A DNA stretch of 64,000 bases from Gimesia fumaroli (GCF_007754425.1 NZ_CP037452.1:2244664-2308663), one strand, 5' to 3'. Numbered from the stretch's first letter, positions 47,883 to 57,773 are shown. The notes: generated by a model not told the origin, from the letters alone. Made by a program: numbers and translations.

Positions 47883-50800
47883 GTGCTCAATTCCATTATC
47901 CGACTTTCGTTGACTCATCGCACACTGGTGCTGGCTGCCTGTGTTGTCATCCTGGCTTACGGCGGTTACCTGACCACCACATTGCCGATCGACGTTTTTC
48001 CCGACCTCGATCGCCCGCGCGTAGTGATTCTGACGGAGTGCCCTGGCATGTCGTCTGAAGAGGTTGAAACTCTGGTCACTTATCCCATTGAAACAGCGAT
48101 TCTGGGAGCGAACGGGGTCGAAGATGTTCGCAGCCAGTCCAGCCAGGGCATGAACGTGATCTACATTGAATTCAGCTGGCAGACCGAACCTCGCTACGCC
48201 CGTCAGATTGTCTCGGAACGCCTGGCGAATGTGCCCATGCCGCCTGGCATCCGCCCGATTATGACACCGCAGGCTTCGATCATGGGGCAAATTCTGCATG
48301 TGGGAATCCATCGCCGCAAAGGACCACAAGGGGGAACGCTGACCCCGATTGGACAGACTGGCCTACTGGCGGAACGTACCGAACAAGAGGGAAAACCTGT
48401 ACTGACGGTGTGGAATCCGGTAGAGCGCAACGATCCCGGTCTGTGGCAGAAAATAGAGGTCCGGAATTCCAATTGGAAACCGAAAGATCTCGGACGAAAT
48501 GTTTCTTTTGTCTGGAATAAACGTTCCTATGACGTCGTTTTTCCGACTCCCCTCGAAGAACGAATGGACCTGCGTACCACGGCCGACTGGTTGATCAGGC
48601 CGCGTTTGCTCAAATTAACCGGCATCGCAGAAGTCATTGTCATGGGAGGCGATAAAAAGCAGTACCAGGTTCTGGTCGACCCCATTAAATTACAGGAATA
48701 CAATGTTTCGCTGCAGGATGTCGAGGAGGCCGTTCAATCAAATAACCTGAATGCCAGCGGCGGATTTATCCTCAGTGGCCAGACCGAACGTTCTGTGCGG
48801 ATCATTGGTCGGCTGGGGGCAATTACGAATGAAGTACTGGATGAACTTCGTAAAGCTCCGATTAAAATGAACGGTGATCGTGCTGTCCTACTTGAGAACG
48901 TGGCAGAAATCGTCGAAGGCCCTGCGCCAAAGCGGGGAGATGCCAGTATCGATGGACACGCGGGCGTGGTGATTACGATCGTCAAACAGCCGCATGCCGA
49001 TACCAGAAAGCTGACTGATGATGTGATGGCGGCTCTACATGATGCGGAAACATCACTGCCTGCCGACATCGTGATCAACACGAAGCTGTTCAAGCTCAAA
49101 AGCTTTATTGACCGGGGGATTTACTATGTAGAAGAAGCCCTGGTGATTGGTGCAGTACTCGTGGTAATCGTGCTGTTTCTGTTTCTGCTGAATCTGCGGA
49201 CGACGTTCATTACACTCACCGCAATTCCGTTATCACTGGTGATCACAACCCTTGTTTTTCGGATTGTCGGAATACTCACGGGCACCGAACTCTCGATCAA
49301 TGTGATGACCCTGGGAGGGATTGCAGTTGCGATTGGTGAACTCGTTGACGATGCGATTGTGGATGTGGAAAATATTTTCCGTCGCTTGGGAGAAAATAAC
49401 CTGAGCCCTGATCCGAAGCCCGCCATTGTCGTCGTGTATGAGGCCAGCCGGGAAATTCGTTCTGCGATTATCTTTGGTACCGCCGTTGTGGTGCTGGCCT
49501 TCATGCCCCTGTTTGCCCTGTCGGGAGTCGAAGGGCGTCTGTTCGTTCCCCTGGGAGTGGCTTATATTGTTTCGATTCTGGCCTCGCTGCTGGTCTCGCT
49601 GACGGTGACCCCCGTATTGTCTTTCTATCTGCTGCCCCAGGCCAAGGCGACCCACGAGCATCAGGATGGGCGTTTGCTGCGGGTTCTGAAGTGGGGTGCC
49701 GGATATCTGATCCGGTTTAGCATGCGGCATGCTGCTGTCCTGCTGTTGCTGACCTGGGCACTGGTCGGCGTCAGTGTCTGGGAACTTTCCAAACTGGGAG
49801 CTGACTTCCTGCCGAAATTCGATGAAGGGAGCGTACAGATCAACGTTACCCTGCCGGGAGGGTCTTCTTTGAAAGCTTCGAATGAAGCCTCTTCACTGAT
49901 CGATGCCCAGTTGGTCAAAATGCAGAAATCCGAAGACAAGCCTCAGGAGCCGATTTTACACTTTTTCCGCCGGACCGGACGGGCCGAACTGGATGAACAT
50001 GCTCAACCGGTAAATGTGGGAGAGTATATTCTGACAATGAATCCGGAGGCGAACTACGATCGTGATGAGTTTCTGGAGACGTTACTCTCTAATCTGGAAA
50101 CGAATGTTCCCGGAGTCGGGATCGAGGCGGAGCAGCCGCTGTCTCATCTCATCAGTCATATGCTGTCCGGGGTCAAGGCCCAGGTCGGTATCAAACTGTA
50201 TGGAGATGATCTCGATAAACTCCGCGAACTGGCGGGAGATGTCCGTGATGCGATCACCGATATTCCCGGTGTAACACCGCCCATTATCGATCCACAGGAA
50301 CGGGTCGATGAACTGCATGTCGTTCTGAAGCCAGACGAACTGGCATATTTCGGATTGAGCCGTGAATATGTCGCCCGGTTTGTGGAAACAGCCCTGAAGG
50401 GGGAAGCGGTTTCTCAGGTCCTGGAAGGCCAGCGTCGGTTTGACTTGATCATCAAACTTAACGAACAATATCGTTCCGATCCATACAATCTGGGGGAACT
50501 GCGGCTGGAACTCCCCGATGGCAGAGGACAGATCCGTTTGCGGGAACTGGCTGACTTCCCCGGCTCCGCCAGTGGGCCGAACCTGATCAACCGGGAAAAT
50601 GTCCGCAGACGACAGACGATTCGTTGCAATGTGTCGGGACGAGATCTGGCCAGTACCGTGGTTGAGATCGAAAAACAGGTCCGCGAACAGGTCACCCTGC
50701 CTACCGGCTATTTTGTGGAGTTCGGGGGGCAGTTTGAAGCGCAACGCTCTGCAACATTCCTGATCACGATTCTAGCTGCCGTCTCTGTTGCCGGTATCTT

Positions 50801-51323
50801 TATCGTGCTGATGATGCTCTATCCGTCTGCCCGGATTACGTTTCAGATCTTAAACGCCATTCCTACAGCGTTCATCGGAGGTGTCTTCGCACTGGTTTTA
50901 ACCAACCAGACCCTGACGGTCGCCAGCATGGTGGGCTTTGTATCCCTGGGGGGGATTGCCGTCCGTAATGGAATTTTGCTGGTAACGCACTATTTCCATC
51001 TAATGGAAGAAGAGGGAGAAGCATTCTCTCCCCAGATGGTACTGCGGGGCAGCTTGGAACGGCTGGCTCCGGTGCTGATGACCGCATTGACCGCCGGGAT
51101 CGCCTTGATTCCGCTGGTGGTGGGCGGAAATAAACCGGGACTGGAAATTCTCTATCCCGTAGCGACCGTCATACTGGGAGGGCTGGTGACATCCACCTTC
51201 TGTGAATTTTTTATTCACCCCGGATTGTTCTGGAAATTCTCAGGCAAGGATGCCAAACGCCTGGTTCGTAGTGAAAGTTCTGACGAAGAACTGCTGCGGG
51301 CTGTCACACAACAACACTCTTGA
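47883..51323 (+). CDS. CusA/CzcA-family RND heavy-metal efflux pump
   Basis: This 1146-residue inner-membrane pump has about 12 helices and two large periplasmic loops. HME-RND hallmarks are FPDLDRPRVVI and SSEEVETLVTYPIE near the N-terminus, GELVDDAIVDVEN in TM4 (proton relay acidic residues), and GGIAVRNGILLV in TM10-11. About 85 extra residues lie in the first periplasmic loop (about 140-224), making it longer than CusA or CzcA (about 1045-1065). The TM4 motif is neither the DFGxxxDGAxxxxEN of Zn/Co/Cd pumps nor the Met-rich Cu/Ag type, so the metal cannot be named. A GTG start at 47883 follows GGGGAA. It overlaps no neighbour and is co-transcribed with the adaptor. Confidence 0.92.
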   Translation: MLNSIIRLSLTHRTLVLAACVVILAYGGYLTTTLPIDVFPDLDRPRVVILTECPGMSSEEVETLVTYPIETAILGANGVEDVRSQSSQGMNVIYIEFSWQTEPRYARQIVSERLANVPMPPGIRPIMTPQASIMGQILHVGIHRRKGPQGGTLTPIGQTGLLAERTEQEGKPVLTVWNPVERNDPGLWQKIEVRNSNWKPKDLGRNVSFVWNKRSYDVVFPTPLEERMDLRTTADWLIRPRLLKLTGIAEVIVMGGDKKQYQVLVDPIKLQEYNVSLQDVEEAVQSNNLNASGGFILSGQTERSVRIIGRLGAITNEVLDELRKAPIKMNGDRAVLLENVAEIVEGPAPKRGDASIDGHAGVVITIVKQPHADTRKLTDDVMAALHDAETSLPADIVINTKLFKLKSFIDRGIYYVEEALVIGAVLVVIVLFLFLLNLRTTFITLTAIPLSLVITTLVFRIVGILTGTELSINVMTLGGIAVAIGELVDDAIVDVENIFRRLGENNLSPDPKPAIVVVYEASREIRSAIIFGTAVVVLAFMPLFALSGVEGRLFVPLGVAYIVSILASLLVSLTVTPVLSFYLLPQAKATHEHQDGRLLRVLKWGAGYLIRFSMRHAAVLLLLTWALVGVSVWELSKLGADFLPKFDEGSVQINVTLPGGSSLKASNEASSLIDAQLVKMQKSEDKPQEPILHFFRRTGRAELDEHAQPVNVGEYILTMNPEANYDRDEFLETLLSNLETNVPGVGIEAEQPLSHLISHMLSGVKAQVGIKLYGDDLDKLRELAGDVRDAITDIPGVTPPIIDPQERVDELHVVLKPDELAYFGLSREYVARFVETALKGEAVSQVLEGQRRFDLIIKLNEQYRSDPYNLGELRLELPDGRGQIRLRELADFPGSASGPNLINRENVRRRQTIRCNVSGRDLASTVVEIEKQVREQVTLPTGYFVEFGGQFEAQRSATFLITILAAVSVAGIFIVLMMLYPSARITFQILNAIPTAFIGGVFALVLTNQTLTVASMVGFVSLGGIAVRNGILLVTHYFHLMEEEGEAFSPQMVLRGSLERLAPVLMTALTAGIALIPLVVGGNKPGLEILYPVATVILGGLVTSTFCEFFIHPGLFWKFSGKDAKRLVRSESSDEELLRAVTQQHS

Positions 51324-51352
51324 TTGATTTCTCTAAAGAAAAGGAAAACAAA

Positions 51353-51850
51353 ATGATGAACTTGAAAATCTCTGGCTTACTGTTCGCTGCTCTGATTGTG
51401 ACAGGCTGTGCAGATAAAGGCAGCACAGACTCTGCTCCGAAGGAGACAACTCCACCGCCAGCAGCACAGACAGAAGAGAGTCATGGAGATGCTCATTCGC
51501 ATGGGACAGGCCCGAATGGCGGGGTTGTCTTTGATCTGGGTAAGTACCATGCGGAATTCACAGTGGATCACCCAAAGCATGAGTGCACGATTCTGTTTCT
51601 GGGAGCAGATGAGAAATCGCCTGGACCGGTTGCCGCGAAAGAACTGACACTGTCAATCAAAGAAACGAAGACGGCAGAAGGCAAAGTCGTGCCTCCCATG
51701 ACCGTCAAGATGCTCCCTCAGGACGAGGCAGACGGAAAAGCAGCCAAATTTGTCGGGACCGATCCCGGCATCGGAAACGTTGCTGACTTCGCCGGAACCG
51801 TACTGGGCGAAATTGATGGTAAACCATCTCAGGGTGAATTCCAGGAATAA
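51353..51850 (+). CDS. Small lipoprotein with His motif, part of the metal-efflux operon
   Basis: This protein of about 165 residues has a lipoprotein signal with lipobox LIVTGC near residue 18. A short disordered linker follows with a His cluster (SHGDAHSHGTGPNGG), then a compact beta-rich domain (VVFDLGKYHAEFTV, HECTILFLG, LTLSIKETK). The ATG at 51353 is chosen because AAGGA lies seven bases upstream and because the lipobox is then at the usual distance. It follows the pump gene by 29 bases. A periplasmic metal-binding accessory is likely; the family was not recognised by name. Confidence 0.75.
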   Translation: MMNLKISGLLFAALIVTGCADKGSTDSAPKETTPPPAAQTEESHGDAHSHGTGPNGGVVFDLGKYHAEFTVDHPKHECTILFLGADEKSPGPVAAKELTLSIKETKTAEGKVVPPMTVKMLPQDEADGKAAKFVGTDPGIGNVADFAGTVLGEIDGKPSQGEFQE

Positions 51851-51978
51851 TTCATCCGCCTGTTTAACGAGTCTCCCTAGTGGTCATCGCTTTGAGGATT
51901 CACTCAAGCGGTGACCAAAAGGGACAGAGACATACATGATCTAATTCGAATCATCTACAGTGAGGATGGGGACGAAGA

Positions 51979-52326
51979 ATGTATTATTTCTTGAAAGTGG
52001 CTCTGACAGCAGTGCTGGTAGTGGCGGTCTCCGAAATCTCCAAACGTAGCTCTCTGTTAGGTGGTGTACTTGCCTCTCTACCGCTCGTCTCCTTCCTGGG
52101 ATTGATCTGGCTCTATATCGACACAGGAAGCGCCGAAAAAGTTTCTGAGCTGTCCCGAAGCATCTTCTGGCTGGTACTGCCGTCACTCTCCTTCTTTCTA
52201 CTCCTGCCATTTTTGTTGAAAAAGGGAGTCGGCTTCACTGCCAGCTTCGGAATTTCGACTGTGGTGATGATTGGGCTCTATCTGGGAATGATTTTCTGTT
52301 TAAAGAAACTAGGAATCCAATCCTGA
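51979..52326 (+). CDS. DUF3147 family small membrane protein
   Basis: This 115-residue protein has four hydrophobic helices (about 4-20, 28-46, 60-80 and 86-107) and matches DUF3147 in its YFLKVALTAVLVVAVSEISKRSSLLGGVLASLP start. Function is unknown. Its stop codon lies within the 11-bp target duplication of the neighbouring IS4 element, and the element begins four bases after the stop, so the gene is intact. It may be the last gene of the metal-efflux unit. Confidence 0.8.
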   Translation: MYYFLKVALTAVLVVAVSEISKRSSLLGGVLASLPLVSFLGLIWLYIDTGSAEKVSELSRSIFWLVLPSLSFFLLLPFLLKKGVGFTASFGISTVVMIGLYLGMIFCLKKLGIQS

Positions 52327-52329
52327 CCC
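52319..52329 (+). repeat. Left copy of the 11-bp IS4 target-site duplication
   Basis: AATCCTGACCC at 52319-52329 is repeated exactly at 54040-54050 on the other side of the insertion sequence. It includes the TGA stop of the DUF3147 gene. An 11-bp duplication fits the 10-12 bp range of many IS4-family elements. Confidence 0.95.
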
Positions 52330-54039
52330 GAATGGCACTGCCGCTGTTTTTTGAGTTTGTGTTTGCGCAACGCTTTCGGCGTGACGCAGTCACGGTTTTA
52401 ATTTTCTGATTTTTTGCCAGTTCGCTGGAAATTGTGTTTGGCAAAACCTCTCCTGGCATTATGCTGCGTTCTGGCAAGGCCTTCCTTGGGTGGTGTATGA
52501 AGACATTTGACCAAGGAAGGTTCTATGCCATTTATACCAGCTTCCCATTCGAATGCAGCATCATTTTCTCTTTTCAACCGCTCGATGATGCAAAATGCTT
52601 CGCTTCCGCTATCTGATGTAATCAACGATCAGCGCTGGCAGCAGGTCTTTGATGAACACGAAATCAATTTTGGTTCCGGCGAGGATGACGTTTACTCTCC
52701 CGCAATCACGCTCTGGGCCTTAATTTCTCAGGTCTTCTTTTCCGGCGAGCAACGCAGCTGTAAAGCGGCCGTGATCCGTGTTGCCAACCTGTGTGCCGCG
52801 CTGGGCCGACGGGTTTGCAGTACGAATACCAGTGCTTATTGTCGTGCGCGACTCAAAATCCCGTTTATCGTCATTCGAGACATTGTCCAACAAATTGCCG
52901 CTGATGCGGAAGCGGCCTGTGATCAGAATCGTGTCCAGACCAGAGAGCAGTCGGCGGCACGCCTCAGTCCTTCCAGCATCGCTGATATGAAATCACGGAG
53001 CACCGGCGGTCGCATTCTGCTGGTTGATGGCTTCACCCTCACGGCCGCCGATACTCCCAAGAATCAGCGTGCCTATCCACAGAACCCGACTCAGAAACCG
53101 GGGCTCGGGTTCCCCGTTCTACGCTGCGTTTCTCTGATCTCGATGACAACCGGACTGCTGGTGGATCTAGTGAGCGGGCCTTACAGCGGAAAAGGCAGTG
53201 GCGAAACGGCCCTGTTCTGGCAAATGCTGGATGCACTCCGACCGGGAGATACCCTGGTGGCAGACTCGTATTACTGCACGTACTGGCTGGTGAGTGCGTG
53301 CCGTGCGCGGGGCGTGCAGGTTTTGATGAAGAATCATCACCTGCGTGACGATCATCCCCAGAACGCACGGCGGCTGAGCAAACGGGAGCGACTGGTGACC
53401 TGGTCACGACCATTGCAACGTCCTGACTGGATGCCCCGTCAGGAATTCTGGCAACAACCGCTGACGCTCACTCTGCGTCTGGTCGATGTGCAGACCAATC
53501 AGCCGGGGTATCGCGCCAAAACGTTTACGATTGCCACCAGCATCACAGATCGGAAAGCATCCCCGGCGCGCTGGATCGCCGCCATGTATCAAAGCCGCTG
53601 GCTGATCGAACTGGATATTCGCAGCATCAAGTGTTCGCTGGGTATGGATATTCTGCGTGCGAAGTCTCCGGACATGGTGCTCACCGAACTCTGGTCGTGC
53701 CTGCTGGCGTACAATCTGATTCGGTTCAAAATGCTGCAAAGCAGTCTCTCAACAGACCGTGATCCGCGTTCCCTCTCGTTTGCCACCACGCAACAGATGC
53801 TGGCTGCCAGTTGGTTGTTGGGAGCCGTCACGAAGCTCACGGATGAGTTGGTTGCACTCGGACAACAGGTCCCCAGCAGCGAACGTGTGGGGCATCGCAC
53901 TGGTCGAACAGAACCCAGAGCCAATAAACGCCGCACCAAAGTGCTGGCTTTGCTGAAGCAACCAAGATACCATTACCATCAACAACGGAAGGCAATCGTA
54001 TGAACGCAAACTGTTACGCTACAACAGGCAGTGCCATTC
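52330..54039 (+). mobile_element. Complete IS4-family insertion sequence (1710 bp)
   Basis: The element is bounded by 13-bp perfect terminal inverted repeats, GAATGGCACTGCC at 52330-52342 and GGCAGTGCCATTC at 54027-54039, and flanked by the 11-bp direct repeat AATCCTGACCC. It carries one full-length transposase gene. Between the left end and the gene a dyad (TTTTGCCA near 52412 with TGGCAAAA near 52439) may limit read-through transcription, as in other IS4-family elements. Perfect ends and target copies suggest a recent insertion. Confidence 0.95.
52525..54003 (+). CDS. IS4-family DDE transposase
   Basis: This 492-residue transposase is intact. The RNase-H-like triad is Asp168 (LVDGFTLTAADTP), Asp247 (LVADSYYC) and Glu362. 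Glu362 lies in the exact IS4 signature Y-(2)-R-(3)-E-(6)-K (Tyr355, Arg358, Glu362, Lys369). A long beta-strand insertion lies between the second Asp and the Glu, as usual in IS4. AAGGAAGG precedes the ATG at 52525. It catalyses cut-and-paste movement of the element at 52330-54039. No frameshift or stop interrupts it, so it is probably active. Confidence 0.95.
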   Translation: MPFIPASHSNAASFSLFNRSMMQNASLPLSDVINDQRWQQVFDEHEINFGSGEDDVYSPAITLWALISQVFFSGEQRSCKAAVIRVANLCAALGRRVCSTNTSAYCRARLKIPFIVIRDIVQQIAADAEAACDQNRVQTREQSAARLSPSSIADMKSRSTGGRILLVDGFTLTAADTPKNQRAYPQNPTQKPGLGFPVLRCVSLISMTTGLLVDLVSGPYSGKGSGETALFWQMLDALRPGDTLVADSYYCTYWLVSACRARGVQVLMKNHHLRDDHPQNARRLSKRERLVTWSRPLQRPDWMPRQEFWQQPLTLTLRLVDVQTNQPGYRAKTFTIATSITDRKASPARWIAAMYQSRWLIELDIRSIKCSLGMDILRAKSPDMVLTELWSCLLAYNLIRFKMLQSSLSTDRDPRSLSFATTQQMLAASWLLGAVTKLTDELVALGQQVPSSERVGHRTGRTEPRANKRRTKVLALLKQPRYHYHQQRKAIV

Positions 54040-54050
54040 AATCCTGACCC
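54040..54050 (+). repeat. Right copy of the 11-bp IS4 target-site duplication
   Basis: AATCCTGACCC, identical to 52319-52329, follows the right terminal repeat directly. Together the copies define the original target. Confidence 0.95.
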
Positions 54051-54927
54051 TTTACTTTCTCACACGCTATCCGGCGCTCCCTGGAAAGCACCCATTTGTC
54101 CTTGCGGCAGGCTTCATCTCGTAAAAAAAGGACTGATGTGGGAGTATCGGGATTCCTGCAGAATGTTCATCTGAGCTGGTACTGGTGATATCGGGTAAGA
54201 TTAGTTTGCCGGGGGGGCTTCGGCTTGCTGCTGGAAGTTCAAACGGCAGCTAGCGCCGATCCGCTCAACTTTTGGGGACCGTTTGGGTTCCATTGAGGCG
54301 GTGATTTGGGATTGAGTGTCGCGAGGCGGGTGAGCACATCGACTCGCCCCTCCATCAGGAGAGAGTATCATGGTTGTGAAATGGATTTTTGCGAACAGCG
54401 TGGGGGAGTCAAGGGGGCGTTGCGTATTTTCTCCGGGAATGTCATGTGATCCCCCAGGATGGTCTTGTCATGTTCCAGGAATGCTAAATGAAGCGTTGCG
54501 ATGTCGTTTGAAAACTGAGGTGCATCGGAGCAGTGGTTTGGAAAATCGTGCTGAAACGAGCGGTTTTAATCATGCTGATTTTCTCAGTGGGACAGGAATC
54601 TCAACTGAACCAGTAGTGCTCACTCGCGCGCCCGACTTTATCTCCGCATGATGATCATGATCTGCGCGATTCGGTCAAGTCGAAAATTAACAGGACATTA
54701 AGAGAGGCAGTGACTGTCTTGAAGTCTGTCTATCGACAAGGTGAAATACTTTGGGGATGTGACTTCTTTTCGGTCAAAATTTGTGACGACTACTGTACTA
54801 CTGAGAGTGAATCACAACCTGCGACAGTATTAGATGATTGGAGTTCATCACTCCATTTTTTTCTGGGCCGAATTTGATATCGGGACACTTTTGGAACCGA
54901 CCGGGTCTTAACGAAAGGAGAGTTACC
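54051..54927. other. Long region without a convincing gene after the IS element
   Basis: About 880 bases separate the IS element from the end of the Bat-linked regulator gene. A 93-residue open frame at 54370-54651 has no ribosome site, signal or recognisable motif. Before the insertion this DNA followed the DUF3147 gene directly. It may be decayed sequence or hold an RNA; nothing specific was recognised. Confidence 0.4.
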
Positions 54928-56301
54928 TTATTCGAAATCAGTTTGCTTGAGTTTGCGATAGATGGTTTTTCGGTCGAGGCCGAGGATGCGGGCAGCCTGG
55001 GTCTGGTTGCCGCCGGTGGCTTCCAGTACATGGGTGATGTAGCGGCGTTCGAGCTCTTCCAGCGAGACGAGTTCGTCAGGATCAAGGCCATCGATCAGGA
55101 TTTGATTGCTCTGATAGGTCGTGATCTTTTCAGGCAAGTCGGCGGCGGTAATTTTATCGTGACGTGTTAATGCGACTGCGCGTTCCATCACGTTTCGTAA
55201 CTCGCGAATGTTACCGGGCCAGTGGTACTTGAGCAACTTCTCTGCCACGCCCTCTGCCAGCTCAGTTACCTGTTTGTTTTCGGCTGTCGAAAACTGTTTC
55301 AGAAAGTACTCTGCCAGGCGTAAAATGTCGGTCCCGCGCGAGCGCAGTGGCGGTAAGTGCAATCCGATCACGTTAATGCGGTAGTACAAGTCTTCCCGGA
55401 ATTTTTCGTCGGCAACCGCCGCTTCAAGATCGCGATTGGTAGCACAGATGACACGCACATCGAACGGTGTTTCCTTGTCTGATCCGACCGGTCGGACTAC
55501 GCGTTCTTCTAACGTTCGCAACAGTTTGACCTGCATCGACATTGGCATTTCGCCCATTTCATCGAGCAGCAGGGTGCCGTCGTTAGCTTCCAGGAATAAA
55601 CCGCGGCGTTCACTTCGGGCATCCGTGAATGCGCCTTTGACATGCCCGAACAATTCACTCTCTAACAGGGATTCGGAGAGAGCAGCACAGTTGATTGCTA
55701 CAAAAGGATTGTTTGCCCGGCGCGAATGTGCATGGATGCATCTCGAGACCAGTTCCTTGCCAGTGCCACTTTCTCCGATGATCAACACACCTGCGTCAGA
55801 AGCGGCAATGCGTTCGAGTTGGTCGTACAAAGCCTGCATCGCAGGGCTATTACCGATCATGTCTCCGAAAGAACGGACAGGTTGAGTGGACTCTTTTAAC
55901 AACCGTACCTGTTCTGTGAGCCGGTGGTGATCGATGGCTCGGCGGACCGTGATCGCCAGGAGATCCATTTCAATCGGCTTGGTGATGAAATCATAAGCTC
56001 CCGCCCGCATGGCGGAGACCGCGGTTTCCAGACTCCCAAAGGCCGTCATCAGAACCACAGGTATGTCCGGCCGAAATTCGGTCAGTTGTTGACAGAGCTG
56101 TAGTCCCGTCGTCCCCGGCATACGAATGTCGGTCAATACAACATCGTAGTTATTTTGATCGATCGCAGTAATGGCCTGCCTGGCATCGGTGAACCAGTCG
56201 ACATGCATGCCCCGTAGTCGCAAATCGGTCTCGATGAGTTCGCACATTGACTGCTCATCGTCAATCACCAGAATTCGCGGAATGTCAGAGTTTTCGTTCA
56301 T
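54928..56301 (-). CDS. NtrC-family sigma-54-dependent response regulator (Bat-linked)
   Basis: This 457-residue regulator has a receiver domain (Asp58 in VVLTDIRMP), an AAA+ domain (Walker A GESGTGKE, Walker B TLLLDEM, RVICATNRD), and a C-terminal Fis-type helix-turn-helix (QTQAARILGLDRKTIYRKL). The sigma-54 contact loop reads GAFTDA at 223-228 in place of GAFTGA. The ATG at 56301 overlaps the TGA of the kinase gene (ATGA). It is the last gene of the Bat operon as read here, and its target promoters are not visible in the window. Confidence 0.92.
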   Translation of the reverse strand: MNENSDIPRILVIDDEQSMCELIETDLRLRGMHVDWFTDARQAITAIDQNNYDVVLTDIRMPGTTGLQLCQQLTEFRPDIPVVLMTAFGSLETAVSAMRAGAYDFITKPIEMDLLAITVRRAIDHHRLTEQVRLLKESTQPVRSFGDMIGNSPAMQALYDQLERIAASDAGVLIIGESGTGKELVSRCIHAHSRRANNPFVAINCAALSESLLESELFGHVKGAFTDARSERRGLFLEANDGTLLLDEMGEMPMSMQVKLLRTLEERVVRPVGSDKETPFDVRVICATNRDLEAAVADEKFREDLYYRINVIGLHLPPLRSRGTDILRLAEYFLKQFSTAENKQVTELAEGVAEKLLKYHWPGNIRELRNVMERAVALTRHDKITAADLPEKITTYQSNQILIDGLDPDELVSLEELERRYITHVLEATGGNQTQAARILGLDRKTIYRKLKQTDFE

Positions 56302-57773
56302 TGCAGATCTTTCTGATCGTCTATCGGCAACCACACACGAAATGTCGAACCTTGATTTTTCTCGCTTGCGACATCAATCCACCCGCCATGTTCACGCACA
56401 ATCCCGTACGCAATCGAAAGCCCCAGGCCAGTTCCTTCGCCCACATCTTTCGTCGTATAGAATGGTTCAAATACATGCTCCGTTTCGGTATCGGTCATAC
56501 CGATTCCGGTATCGATCACTTCCAGACAGGCAAAGTGTTTATGCTGTGATTCAATAATCGCCGGTGGTTGAATTTGCTCTGAATGCACTTTAATCATAAT
56601 CTTGCCGCCGTCAGGAATCGATTGGATTGCGTTACTGATGAGGTTGGTGATTACCTGCTGGAGTTGACCGGTATCTCCTACCGTTGTCACTGATAAGTTC
56701 TCATCAGCGTTTACGGTTAAATTCACATGCGCTTTCTTTGCCAGTGGTTGCATCAGTTCGCACGTTTGACGAGCAAGTTGGATGAGATTAATCGACGCAT
56801 GCTCTGTTCCTGTGCGGCGAGCAAAGTCGAGCAGTTGGCGAATGATGGCGGTCATACGCTCGGCTTCTTTTTGAATCGTCTGCGCACTTGAACTGACATC
56901 TGCTGCGGAGAGTTGACCGCTGGAAATCAGACCGGCACGCCCTGAAACCACATTCAGTGGTGTGCCCAACTCATGGGCTACACCGGCAGCCAGAGTACCG
57001 ACTGTTCCCAGCCGATCGATATGACGAAGTTGCTGTTGTGTTTGCAGCCTCGTTTTGGTCTCTGCTTCAATCGTCTCTCGCTGTTGCTGCAAACGACTAC
57101 TCATCTGACTGATTGCGAATGCAAGTTGACCAAACTCGTCATTAGAAGTGATCGCGGGAGGATGACCGAATTCTCCCTCACCGATCTGTTCGACTTGTTT
57201 GATCAACTTTCGTAGCGGACTGGCAATGAGCTTCAGGCCGCCCCAGTAGATCACAAAACCGGAAAGAAGTGTGACTCCGATCAATAACAACGCCGAGGCT
57301 TGAAATGAGCGGCGAATATTCGCCTCAGAATTCAGCAGCGGTTTGGCAACTTCGACTGCTCCAGTAACGTCTCCGGGAAGAGTGAGTGGCACATACGTGA
57401 ACTGCTTTGTTTCTCCGTCTTTGTCTGAAATCGAAATACGCGAAATGCTGCGAGAACGTGTTTCCGTATCTACGGCGCCCGCATCGGGGATCTGTTGAAC
57501 AGCGTCAGGTTTCTCCGGGTCGATCCAACGCATCGCAGAACCGGAAGTCGTTCGTTTAGTGACTTCAATCGCCTGCTGAATCTGCACCGTACCGCCGTCT
57601 CGATAAGCCTGTTCAATTGTAGGTTTCAGGGCATTCACCAGATCGACGGCACTCTCTGCATTTGATTGCTGAGACCACTCACGCTGCTGTCTTACGATTT
57701 GCCAGGAGAACAGCGCGACGATCCCCAGGACCCCCACCATGAATATCAGAATCAGTTTGGCTGCCAGTTTCAT
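56298..57773 (-). CDS. Membrane sensor histidine kinase (Bat-linked)
   Basis: This 491-residue kinase has two membrane helices (about 5-25 and 160-182) with a periplasmic sensor of about 135 residues, then a HAMP-like linker (SPLRKLIKQVEQIGEGEFG), HisKA with His267 in VAHELGTPLNVVSG, and an ATPase domain (VITNLISNAIQSIP, DTGIGM, GTGLGLSIAYGI). The sensor contains a QRE and AESAVDLVNALKP region that resembles chemoreceptor-like folds, but no ligand is evident. It starts 71 bases after the BatD-BatE gene on the same strand and is coupled to the regulator by ATGA overlap. It probably reports an envelope signal linked to Bat function. Confidence 0.9.
   Translation of the reverse strand: MKLAAKLILIFMVGVLGIVALFSWQIVRQQREWSQQSNAESAVDLVNALKPTIEQAYRDGGTVQIQQAIEVTKRTTSGSAMRWIDPEKPDAVQQIPDAGAVDTETRSRSISRISISDKDGETKQFTYVPLTLPGDVTGAVEVAKPLLNSEANIRRSFQASALLLIGVTLLSGFVIYWGGLKLIASPLRKLIKQVEQIGEGEFGHPPAITSNDEFGQLAFAISQMSSRLQQQRETIEAETKTRLQTQQQLRHIDRLGTVGTLAAGVAHELGTPLNVVSGRAGLISSGQLSAADVSSSAQTIQKEAERMTAIIRQLLDFARRTGTEHASINLIQLARQTCELMQPLAKKAHVNLTVNADENLSVTTVGDTGQLQQVITNLISNAIQSIPDGGKIMIKVHSEQIQPPAIIESQHKHFACLEVIDTGIGMTDTETEHVFEPFYTTKDVGEGTGLGLSIAYGIVREHGGWIDVASEKNQGSTFRVWLPIDDQKDLQ

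Noticed and set aside
54370-54651. Possible 93-residue gene after the IS element
   Set aside because: There is no ribosome site, signal or motif, and the composition gives no support for coding.
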